Positions 45,229-53,009 of a DNA stretch of 64,000 bases are shown here, piece by piece; position 1 is the first letter of the stretch; every line of letters starts with the position of its first letter. The notes under the pieces are model-generated. The model saw nothing but the letters and a program-made list of their open reading frames with translations. It made no database searches and had not been told where the DNA came from. The position numbers and the translations under genes are program-made. The stretch covers positions 558,001-622,000 of the forward strand of contig NZ_LR134472.1 of assembly GCF_900637905.1 (NCBI RefSeq), read 5' to 3'. Source of the stretch: Parvimonas micra. Its GTDB lineage: Bacteria; Bacillota; Clostridia; Tissierellales; Peptoniphilaceae.

Positions 45229-45813
45229 TCATTTTTTAATTTTTTTCAAGCGAATACACTCATTATTTCTGCCATATTCACTTCCGTTCTCTTCAAGAAA
45301 AAGTTCAGTTTTCTCTTCAAAAGTATTAAAAAATTGGTCAAATTGTTCAACATCATCTTCTTTTTCACTTAGATTAAGTCTATCTCCTAGACATGAAATT
45401 CCAATATTAATTTCATTAGCTTTTATTCTTAGTCCTCGTATTTCTGCATATCTACCTGAATGATATTTAACCTCTAAAATATCATCAAATAAAATAACCT
45501 GTTTTGCACCATTACTCTCAATTACGACCTTTTTTTCAAATACTCCTAAGCAAAATAATTTAATTCTATGTCTATTAAAATACTGAAAAAAAGATAAAAT
45601 TGCTATTCCCTCTAAAGTCAAAAAAACTCCGAACAGTAGTGCAATAACCCAAAAAGAAATTCCAATAATAAGCTGCTTTGATTTAAAATATTCAAAAAAA
45701 CGAAAAAGCAGCAAAGTTTCAAAGCAAAAAACAATAATAAAACTTAATATCCAAGGCAAAAAGATCTTTCGAAAAAAATCTCGAAAATCCATACCATAAA
45801 CATAATATTTCAC
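45229..45813 (-). CDS. Membrane protein with possible C-terminal PH-like domain
   Basis: 194 residues with two membrane helices (about 16-36 and 48-75), then a strand-rich cytoplasmic part (KKVVIESNGAKQVILFDDIL, VKYHSGRYAEIRGLRIKA) and an acidic helix. Similar in plan to the next gene at 44735, so the two may work together. Function unknown. Confidence 0.65.
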   Translation of the reverse strand: MKYYVYGMDFRDFFRKIFLPWILSFIIVFCFETLLLFRFFEYFKSKQLIIGISFWVIALLFGVFLTLEGIAILSFFQYFNRHRIKLFCLGVFEKKVVIESNGAKQVILFDDILEVKYHSGRYAEIRGLRIKANEINIGISCLGDRLNLSEKEDDVEQFDQFFNTFEEKTELFLEENGSEYGRNNECIRLKKIKK

Positions 45814-45862
45814 ATTATCCTCCTATTTGATATAATCTCATTTTTAAAGTAAAAAATTAATA

Positions 45863-46663
45863 CTAATTTAACTTCAAATGAGCAACAAATGTCCTATGGA
45901 GTTTATCTGCAAAATACATAAATATTTTAGTTTTTATTTTCAAACCGGAACAAGATTTTAATGCTCGTTCAAAAAAACCTTGAAATTCAACCAGTCTTGT
46001 ATCTGTAAGTTTTACAAATTCATTAGGATTATCTATACTAAAATACATTTGAGCATTAACATTTCCGGTTTTTTTAACATATTTATTCGCAACTTCCAGC
46101 CCTTTGGAATTTGTTGCATCAAACACCAATTCTCCTTTAGGAAAAATAGACTTCATTTTTTTTATCATATCTACAATTTTATCTTTATCAAAATATTGAT
46201 ATACTCCTGAAACAACAATTATTGTCGGTAGTTGAGTATCTATTTCTTTTATCCATTCAAGAGCAAACATATCTCCGAATATCAGTTTTTCATTTTCTAA
46301 GTTTCCAAGCACTCTTTTTCTAATATCTATAACATCAGGTAAATCTACTTGATAAAATTTAGATGTCTTATTATTAATACGATTATAAGATGTTTCTAAG
46401 CCGGCTCCTAAAAATACAACATTACTTTGCTCGTTTTCTTCAAGAAATTTTATTATCATTTTATCTATTACATCTTGTCTGCACACACTTGCCATATGAA
46501 AATATTCATTAGCATTTTTTTCTATAAGATTCTTAGGAATATGTGGCTTTAAGGACAATGCTTTTTCGTCATAAAAAAATTTCGGGAATTTTTCAGACAC
46601 ATATATCCTTGCTACAAGAGGAATATATAATGTATCTTCTACACCACTTAATAAATTTTCCAT
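45863..46663 (-). CDS. SAM-dependent methyltransferase, leucine carboxyl methyltransferase/TcmP-like
   Basis: 266 residues. NVVFLGAGLETSYNRI, FYQVDLPDVIDIRKRVL and IVVSGVYQYFDKDKIVDM are the same three motifs seen in the element-borne enzyme at 33983, at low overall identity. I prefer the second ATG (46663), 7 bases after AGGAGG, to the first (46669), which would leave only one base. Substrate unknown. The surrounding genes are small membrane proteins. Confidence 0.85.
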   Translation of the reverse strand: MENLLSGVEDTLYIPLVARIYVSEKFPKFFYDEKALSLKPHIPKNLIEKNANEYFHMASVCRQDVIDKMIIKFLEENEQSNVVFLGAGLETSYNRINNKTSKFYQVDLPDVIDIRKRVLGNLENEKLIFGDMFALEWIKEIDTQLPTIIVVSGVYQYFDKDKIVDMIKKMKSIFPKGELVFDATNSKGLEVANKYVKKTGNVNAQMYFSIDNPNEFVKLTDTRLVEFQGFFERALKSCSGLKIKTKIFMYFADKLHRTFVAHLKLN

Positions 46664-46669
46664 ACTCAT

Positions 46670-46869
46670 ACCTCCTTTTATATTATTATTCTTTAGTATA
46701 TTTTACTATAATTTGATATTGTTTTTCAAGCATAATTTTAACAAGCTCACTACTATTTGGGATGACATGTTGGGAGTCTTTCTTTTAAAAGTATTGTGAC
46801 ATTAGTTTTTATTGTCCTATAAAAAAAGAACCTAGCAGTTTTTTCTACTAAGTTCTAATTTTTTACTTT
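46670..46869 (-). terminator. Intergenic region with terminator of the CcdA operon
   Basis: At 46821-46862 AGAACCTAGCAG and CTACTAAGTTCT form a hairpin; on the minus strand a T run follows, which suits the CcdA gene. Further left, GGGATGACATGTTGGGAG looks like a scrap of a family B right end. Confidence 0.7.
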
Positions 46870-47562
46870 TTAAAATCCAAGATATAGGAAATATATCCCT
46901 ATTAGTAAAATAATTATTCCAAAAATAATTTTTACAATATCTGAAATTTTTCCATAAGATTTATTTGACATAACTTTACCGACAAATCCTGCACTTGTTC
47001 CTGCAACAACAACTAAAATACTGTTACCTATTGAATAAAGTAAGAATAGTAATACTCCCCAAAGTAAACTTCCTTTTGAAGCAACAATCGCAAGTAATGC
47101 AACTAAAATCGGTGTTGAACATGGACTTGAAAACAGCCCTGCCATTATTCCAACAATTAAAGCACCTACATATCCTGTCTTTTTGCTTTTATTTGTCAAA
47201 ATTTTACTTGGAACTACATTTATTACCTCCCAAGTTTGTAATGCCATTAAAATCATAACAATTCCTAAAAATATATTCCAAAACGGTCCGGATTGATTAA
47301 AAATTTTACTAAGCAGTGCAGCTAAAACTCCAAGTGTTGTATAAGTTATTGCCATTCCGATAGCAAATACAACGGAAGTTTTAAATGCTCTTTTAGTATC
47401 ATCTTCTTTAGTTCCAGTCATAAAGCCGATAATTAAAGGAATTGATGCAAGTGAACAAGGTGAAATTGAAGTTAGTATCCCTCCAAGCAATGCGAGAATC
47501 GGTGCAAAAATACTAAATGATTTCAGGCCTTCTCCGATAATACTCTCTAAGTTACTTAACAT
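46870..47562 (-). CDS. ccdA: CcdA-type membrane thiol-disulfide electron transporter
   Basis: 230 residues with six membrane helices. The two redox cysteines are in place: TSISPCSLASIP in helix 1 and LFSSPCSTPIL in helix 4. CcdA passes electrons from cytoplasmic thioredoxin to membrane-anchored thioredoxin-like proteins outside. Its start overlaps the end of the seleno-thioredoxin candidate by 11 bases, so they form one unit and are functional partners by context. Confidence 0.93.
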   Translation of the reverse strand: MLSNLESIIGEGLKSFSIFAPILALLGGILTSISPCSLASIPLIIGFMTGTKEDDTKRAFKTSVVFAIGMAITYTTLGVLAALLSKIFNQSGPFWNIFLGIVMILMALQTWEVINVVPSKILTNKSKKTGYVGALIVGIMAGLFSSPCSTPILVALLAIVASKGSLLWGVLLFLLYSIGNSILVVVAGTSAGFVGKVMSNKSYGKISDIVKIIFGIIILLIGIYFLYLGF

Positions 47563-48145
47563 TTTTTAACATCTCCTCAATAACTTGCTTTAATTCTTCA
47601 TATTTAACAACGCCTTCTGAACCACCAAATTTTAATTCACCTGATTTTTTATCTTCATAAGCAACATAACTTATTTTCTTTGCCAATTCATCTGATGCTT
47701 TAAAAGGCGTTCCGTCCGCATTAAAGTAAAATAATGTAGGCGTTGCTTTTATAGGAAATTGTGAAGCAAATTCTCTTTGTTTTCTGATGTCAATAGTTTT
47801 TATGATTACTCTATCCTTATATTCTTCTCTCAGTTTTTCCAAAACCGGGTGCTGAACAGCACAAGCGTGTCAGCCATTTTGACTGAAGTCTAAAACCATA
47901 ACTTTTTTTTGACTTTTTAAGTTTTCTAAAGTGATTTTTTCATCTGAATTTGATTTTTTTGAATCAGATTCTTTTGAATTTGAGTCTTTTTTGGAATCAT
48001 TGTTTGCAGATTTTTTTTCAGTAACACTGTTACTTCCGGAATTTTCATTTTTAACATTTTTATCATTCATATAAAAGTTTTTAAAAATAAAAATCCCAAA
48101 AACTAATATTAACACTGATCCCAGCGCTATAATTTTCTTTTTCAT
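47552..48145 (-). CDS. Membrane-anchored thioredoxin-like protein, candidate selenoprotein (in-frame TGA)
   Basis: Read through a TGA at 47870-47872, the frame gives 197 residues: membrane anchor (IIALGSVLILVFGIFIF), a Ser/Lys/Asp-rich linker, then a thioredoxin fold VMVLDFSQNG-U-HACAVQHPVLEKL, IKTIDIRKQREFASQF, and the cis-Pro motif IKATPTLFYF. The TGA is exactly at the first Cys of the CxxC active site (usually WCGPC), giving U-H-A-C. The frame on both sides is intact, the neighbour CcdA is intact, and a hairpin follows the TGA. The protein would act outside the membrane, reduced by CcdA. Against it: a simple nonsense mutation cannot be excluded without selA/selB/selC/selD from the genome. 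The ATG at 48145 has an AGGAG-type site. Confidence 0.78.
47849..47862 (-). promoter_or_regulatory. Possible bacterial SECIS hairpin
   Basis: Starting 8 bases after the TGA, GTGCT and AGCAC pair around a GTTC loop (or GTGCTG/CAGCAC around TT). A G/U in the apical loop and a coding-region position agree with bacterial SECIS elements, though the distance from TGA to loop (~13 bases) is at the short end. Stem is seen; role is inferred. Confidence 0.5.
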
Positions 48146-48304
48146 ATTTCTCTCTCCTTATAAATTTTGATAAAAATATACCCTGCAATAAAAACAAATA
48201 ATCATAATCAAAAAGAAGAATGATAAATAAATTTCTAATTTCTTTAAATTTAGTACACCTGACTGTAGAAATTTTATTGTTTTTTAGTCATTTTTTATTT
48301 TTAA

Positions 48305-49725
48305 AGTTTATTTCCTTTTAACATCTAGCCATTAAACAAAGATTCTTCTTTGATACGTCGTTTTGACTGAAGCGTTAGCGAGATGAATCTATCCCTAACT
48401 TTGCTTGTTTAAAAGCAATAGTAGGTCTGACACAAAGATTGTTCAAATCTTTGATTTGAGTACAATCGACCGTGGAAATCTCATTTTTTTATTAAAGTAT
48501 AGTCAACTACAATCATTACATATATAATCACTAGGCTTTATGAGATCTCTCCACTTCATTCGTTTCACTCATTTCGGTCGAGATGACGTATTGGGGACAT
48601 CTCTTCGCAAAGTACTATGACGTGAGTTATTTTATTTTCTATGCAATTTTTACAATAATTTTTGGAATTTGTTTGCTTTTAACGTCTTGCTCTTAAACAA
48701 AAGTATTTGTCTTATACGTCATTTCGACTGTAGCGAAGCGGAATGGAGAAATCTCATACTTTTGCTTGTAAACAAGCAAAAGTAAATGTATCGTAGATAC
48801 ATAAAATGATAAATATCGATATTTCCAAGCTTTAGAAGATTTCTAAAATATTTATATCAAATGATACAAGTACTTCTTTAGAACTACTTGTATTTGCTAG
48901 CACAGAGCCTTAGGAGATCTCCAGAGTCATTGTACACAATGACTCCGTCAGACCTACTTTTGTTTACAAGTAAACAAAGTTAGGGCAAGATTGTCTACGC
49001 TCGAGATGACGTGTTGGGGGCTTTTCTCTACATTGTGCTATGACGTGAAGTATTTTATTTTTATATAATATTTTCAATAATTTTTTTGATACATTTTATA
49101 TTTTTTTTAATATTTCTTTTAAAATTTGAAGTTTGTTTACTTTTAACGTCAAGCTCTGAAACAAAGCTATTTGCCTTATACGTCATTTCGACCGAAACGA
49201 AGCGTGCTGAGTGAAGTGGAGAAATCTCATACTTTTGCTTGTAAACAAGCAAAAGTAAATGTATCGCAGATACATAAAATGATAAATATCGTCATTTCCA
49301 AGCTTTAGAAGATTTCTAAAATATTTATATCAAATGATACGAGTACTTCTTTAGAACTACTTTTATTTGCTAGCACGGAGCTTTAGGAGATCTCCAGAGT
49401 CATTGTACACAATGACTCCGTCAGACCTACTTTTGTTTACAAGTAAACAAAGTTAGGGCAAGATTGTCTACGCTCGAGATGACGTGTTGAGGGCATCACT
49501 CTACTCAGTACTATGACGTGAATTATTTTGTTTTCTATGCAATTTTTAAAATAATTTTTGGAATTTGTTTACTTTTAACGTCTAGCCATTAAACAAAGGT
49601 ATTTGTATTATACGTCATCTTGAGCGGAACGAAGCATCGCTGAGTGTAGTCGAAAGATCTCATACTTTTGCTTTAGCAAAAGTAAATGTATCGCAGATAC
49701 ATAAACTACAAAAATCCAATATTTA
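48305..49725. repeat. Tandem array of family B mosaic repeats
   Basis: About 1.4 kb without genes. Two units in the middle (ACGTCATTTCGAC near 48716 and 49180) are nearly identical at a period of ~464 bp, with partial units before and after. Each has ACGTCATTTCGAC at the left, GAGAAATCTCATACTTTTGC, ATGTATCGTAGATACAT, GTCATTGTACACAATGAC, TTTGTTTAC/GTAAACAAA and CTCGAGATGACGTGTTG at the right. Small open frames here (for example 49061-49252) are spurious. Confidence 0.9.
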
Positions 49726-49751
49726 ATTAAACCTTTGTGATTTTTCCCAAC

Positions 49752-49777
49752 AAAAAATAGGCTATTCGCCTATTTTA
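49752..49777 (-). terminator. Terminator overlapping the pyridoxine-kinase stop codon
   Basis: On the minus strand AATAGGC-GAAT-AGCCTATT is followed by T-rich sequence. The TAG stop lies in the stem, a compact arrangement. Confidence 0.75.
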
Positions 49778-50547
49778 AAGTTTTCCAATTGTATTTCATT
49801 TAATCCATCTTGTTTTTCTTGTTTTATTATATTTTCAAATAATAGAGTTTGAATTTTTTGTATGGAGTTTTCTAATTTTTCTCCCTTTACTAACTCAGAT
49901 GTTACAAGTGAAGAAAATACATCTCCCGTTCCACATATTTTTATATCTATTTTTTTACTTTCAAACCATTTTATTGTATTTTCAGAAAAACATAAGGTAT
50001 TAAGTATATTATTTTTTTCAAAACTTTTTATAATAATTCGTTTTACTCCCATTTCAAGAAGATTTTTTGCTATTTTTTCTACATCTTTTCTTTCTATTTC
50101 AGAAAATATTTTGTTATAATTGGTAAGCAACATTGCTTCCGTTAAATTTGGAGTTACAACATCTGCAAATTTCAAAAGTTCTCTATAAAAATCTATTTGT
50201 TCAGTTGTTGTTCCGGAATACTTTACACCATTATCCCCAAGTATTGTGTCTAAAATTACTTTTCCTTTAAATTTTTGTAAAATATCTTTTATTATTTCAA
50301 AAATTTCTTCATCGTCAATAAATCCGATATAGATAGCATCAATTTTTTGGATTTCAAATATTTTTTTAACAATTTCTGAAAAATTCGGCATATAAAAACT
50401 GATATAATCCTTATAACTCATATTCGATGAAAATATTTTTGTTGGAAGCCCAAAAACCTCGTGACCATTTTGTGATAATACAGAAATATTTGCCTTTAAT
50501 GCCATATTTCCAACAACACAGTAGTCATTAAAAACCAAAATTTTCAT
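49762..50547 (-). CDS. Pyridoxamine/pyridoxal kinase (PdxY/PfkB-like)
   Basis: 261 residues of ribokinase fold. VVGNMALKANISVLSQNGHEV at the start matches PdxK/PdxY, with DTILGDNGVKYSGTT at the phosphate/pyridoxal site, VTPNLTEAMLL in the middle and ICGTGDVFSSLV (anion hole and catalytic Asp) near the end. Reaction: ATP-dependent phosphorylation of vitamin B6. It follows the ECF S-component directly (stop to start 0 bases), and a PdxR-type regulator is divergent; all three agree on B6 salvage. Confidence 0.88.
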   Translation of the reverse strand: MKILVFNDYCVVGNMALKANISVLSQNGHEVFGLPTKIFSSNMSYKDYISFYMPNFSEIVKKIFEIQKIDAIYIGFIDDEEIFEIIKDILQKFKGKVILDTILGDNGVKYSGTTTEQIDFYRELLKFADVVTPNLTEAMLLTNYNKIFSEIERKDVEKIAKNLLEMGVKRIIIKSFEKNNILNTLCFSENTIKWFESKKIDIKICGTGDVFSSLVTSELVKGEKLENSIQKIQTLLFENIIKQEKQDGLNEIQLENFKIGE

Positions 50548-51099
50548 CTATCTTATAGCCTTTTTTAAAATTGGCTTTAAAGCCTTTACCAATAACACGG
50601 CAATTATTACACCTACAACTGCATTAGTTGTTGAAGCCCACAATCTTTGTAAGCCTTTTGCCATCGCTCCCGCTTGAGGTAATCCTTTAACATATATATC
50701 CGTTATATAACTCTTTGATAGATATAAAATTACATAAGTAACAGCTCCTGTTATTGAACCTATTAAATTTTTCTTAAAGTTTTCAGCTTTTGCTTCATTT
50801 GAATAAGCGATTTTTCCGCAGATAAAAGCCATTAAAAACTTAAATGTAAATGTAAATGGTGCAGAAGGTAGATAAATCGGATTTATTAGGTCAAAAATTG
50901 CTGATCCTAAACCTGCTGAAAGTCCGCCTGCAATAGGTCCTAACAAAAGTCCGCATAACAAACAAAATCCGTTTCCGATATGTACTCTGGTTGCACTCGC
51001 ACCTAATGGTATTTGAATTTGAATTTGTGATGCTACAAAAACTACCGCTGCCATTACTCCTATTAATGTTATTTTTTTTATGTTTAATTTACTTTCCAT
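50548..51099 (-). CDS. ECF transporter S component, probably for vitamin B6
   Basis: 183 residues with six membrane helices. Start KKITLIGVMAAVVFVASQIQ, then GLLLGPIAGGLSAGLGSAIFD (typical S-component helix pair) and a C-terminal LLVKALKPILKKAI. It would bind the vitamin and use a shared EcfA/T module encoded elsewhere. The assignment to pyridoxine rests on its operon with the B6 kinase and the divergent MocR-type regulator, not on its own sequence. Confidence 0.85.
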   Translation of the reverse strand: MESKLNIKKITLIGVMAAVVFVASQIQIQIPLGASATRVHIGNGFCLLCGLLLGPIAGGLSAGLGSAIFDLINPIYLPSAPFTFTFKFLMAFICGKIAYSNEAKAENFKKNLIGSITGAVTYVILYLSKSYITDIYVKGLPQAGAMAKGLQRLWASTTNAVVGVIIAVLLVKALKPILKKAIR

Positions 51100-51147
51100 A
51101 CAAACACCCCTTTGTTAATTATGACCGAATATAGTATAATATATCTA

Positions 51148-51177
51148 TTGATACTCTTTGTAGTATCAAAATAATAT
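51148..51177. promoter_or_regulatory. Inverted repeat and promoter between the pdx genes and their regulator
   Basis: TTGATACT-N6-AGTATCAA (51148-51169). The left arm can serve as -35 TTGATA for the regulator, with TAATAT (51172-51177) as -10 at 18 bp. The regulator start is then only ~11-18 bases from the transcription start and has no clear ribosome binding site, so its mRNA may be almost leaderless. The repeat is a plausible PdxR site. Confidence 0.6.
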
Positions 51178-51194
51178 TTTTTTATGGTGTCAGA

Positions 51195-52517
51195 ATGTTA
51201 GTATTAAATAACGGCATACTTTATATGCAAATTTACGAATATTTCAAAAACGAAATAATAAATGGAACTTACAAGGCAAATACAAAACTTCCGAGCAAGA
51301 GAAATTTAGCAAAGGAATATAAAATTTCCTTAAATACTGTTGACAATGCCTATTCAAAACTTTTGGAAGAAGGCTTTATCTATTCAAAAGAAAGACAGGG
51401 ATTTTTCGTTTCAGACGTTGGAGAGCTTTATGTCCTAGATAGCAAGCCAATCCACATAACAAAAGAAGAAGAAAATATCGAATATGACTTCTCATACAGT
51501 GGTGTAAGTGAAGAATTTCCTTATAAGATATTCAAAAAAATATCTTCAAATATTTTCGACAATAAGGATATTTTAGAGAAAGTTGATTATCAAGGTTATT
51601 TTCCACTTAGAACACAAATTTCAGAATATCTTGATAAATCAAGAGGTTTTAAGGCTGACCCTTCACAAATTGTAATTTCAAGTGGTTCAGAATATCTATT
51701 CCAAATTATTTTTAAATTGATTTCAGGAAAATTTGGAATTGAAGACCCCGGTTACAATATGCTTTCTAATATCATGGATACAAATGATATAAAATATGAA
51801 TTTATTTCAGTTGACGAAAATGGAATGGATTTAGAAAAATTAAAAAAATCAAAATCAGATTTTTGTGTTATAACTCCTGCTCATCAATTTCCAACCGGAG
51901 TTATTATGAATATGCAAAGACGTGTTGAACTTTTGAATATGAAAAAGATAAAATATGTAATTGAAGATGACTATGACAGTGAATTCAAATACTCAAAAAG
52001 GCCTGTTCCTGCATTAAAATCAATTGATGTGAATGATAAAGTAATTTACATCGGTTCTTTTTCAAAGTCAATCTCACCAAGTTTTAGAGTTAGTTTTATG
52101 GTTCTACCCTTCGATTTGGTTGAAAAATATAATAAAATTTTTAAATTTTTCATCTGTCCGGTTTCAATTATGGTACAAAAAATGCTTACAACTTTTATAG
52201 AGACCGGAGAATTTGAAAAACATTTAAACAGAATGAGAAAAATTTATTCTAAAAAAAGACAATTATTAATAGATATGTTAAGTGAAAGAAAAGATATAAC
52301 AATAAGAGGAGCAGACGCAGGACTTCATGTAGTTTTAGAATATCCGAAAAACTACTCGGAAGAATATATTGTAAAAAAAGCGAAAGAAAAAAAGATAAAA
52401 GTCTATGGACTTAGCTCTTATGGAACAAAAAGAGAAATTCCTTCTATTTTATTAGGTTTTGCAACACTTAGTGAAGAAAAACTAAAAGAGGGAGTAAAAT
52501 TATTTTTAGAAATTTAG
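51195..52517 (+). CDS. MocR/PdxR family GntR-aminotransferase fusion regulator
   Basis: 440 residues. The N-terminal GntR winged helix (LPSKRNLAKEYKISLNTVDN, AYSKLLEEGFIYS) is joined to a fold-type I aminotransferase domain: SSGSEYLFQIIF, EDPGYNML, ITPAHQFPTG, EDDYDSEFKYS and the PLP lysine in YIGSFSKSISPSFR. MocR proteins of this kind (PdxR) sense PLP and control B6 genes. It is divergent from the ECF S-component and kinase genes. Confidence 0.93.
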   Translation: MLVLNNGILYMQIYEYFKNEIINGTYKANTKLPSKRNLAKEYKISLNTVDNAYSKLLEEGFIYSKERQGFFVSDVGELYVLDSKPIHITKEEENIEYDFSYSGVSEEFPYKIFKKISSNIFDNKDILEKVDYQGYFPLRTQISEYLDKSRGFKADPSQIVISSGSEYLFQIIFKLISGKFGIEDPGYNMLSNIMDTNDIKYEFISVDENGMDLEKLKKSKSDFCVITPAHQFPTGVIMNMQRRVELLNMKKIKYVIEDDYDSEFKYSKRPVPALKSIDVNDKVIYIGSFSKSISPSFRVSFMVLPFDLVEKYNKIFKFFICPVSIMVQKMLTTFIETGEFEKHLNRMRKIYSKKRQLLIDMLSERKDITIRGADAGLHVVLEYPKNYSEEYIVKKAKEKKIKVYGLSSYGTKREIPSILLGFATLSEEKLKEGVKLFLEI

Positions 52518-52525
52518 GAGGATAT

Positions 52526-52930
52526 ATGGAATTAAGAGAATTTGATTTTAATGAATACTTTGAAGATATAAAGAGAATCTTTAAGTCTGCAAACTGGTCA
52601 GCCTATCTGAAAGATGATGAAAAACTAAAAAGAGCTTTTGAAAATTCAATTTATCTTTTAGGTGCTTTCGATAACAGTAAATTAGTCGGCTTTATCCGTT
52701 GTGTAGGAGATGGCGAACATATACTTCTTATTCAAGACTTAATTGTAGATTCCAATTATTATAGACAGGGAATTGGAACAAAGCTGTTTAAGGCGGTTTC
52801 TGAAAAATATAAAGATGTTAGAACTTTTTGCCTTTTTACAGATATTCACGATGTCAGAGATAATGAATTTTACAAATCTGTAGAGATGGTAAAAATCGAA
52901 GAAAAAGATACAATTTCATATATTAGATAG
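52526..52930 (+). CDS. GNAT family N-acetyltransferase
   Basis: 134 residues. LLGAFDNSKLVGFIRCVGDG, LIQDLIVDSNYYRQGIGTKL (acetyl-CoA loop Q-G-I-G) and a C-terminal NEFYKSVEMVKIE. It lies 8 bases after the MocR gene, with AGGAGG. Substrate unknown. Confidence 0.88.
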   Translation: MELREFDFNEYFEDIKRIFKSANWSAYLKDDEKLKRAFENSIYLLGAFDNSKLVGFIRCVGDGEHILLIQDLIVDSNYYRQGIGTKLFKAVSEKYKDVRTFCLFTDIHDVRDNEFYKSVEMVKIEEKDTISYIR

Positions 52931-52944
52931 TTTAAAAATTTCAT

Positions 52945-52978
52945 TAAAAAAGCTGTGAATTTTTTCACAGCTTTTTAT
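52945..52978 (+). terminator. Terminator after the GNAT gene
   Basis: AAAAGCTGTGAA and TTCACAGCTTTT with A- and T-runs; bidirectional in appearance. Confidence 0.85.
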
Positions 52979-53009
52979 AATCTTCAGTTACTTTTTCTAT
53001 CTATTTCAA

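Noticed and set aside
49061-49252. Short minus-strand frame in the family B array
   Set aside because: Repeat-derived; similar frames appear by chance in the other copies and lack ribosome sites.
48305-49725. CRISPR array or rRNA/tRNA cluster in the repeat-rich region
   Set aside because: Units are ~464 bp, spacers are not unique, and no conserved RNA gene sequence is visible.
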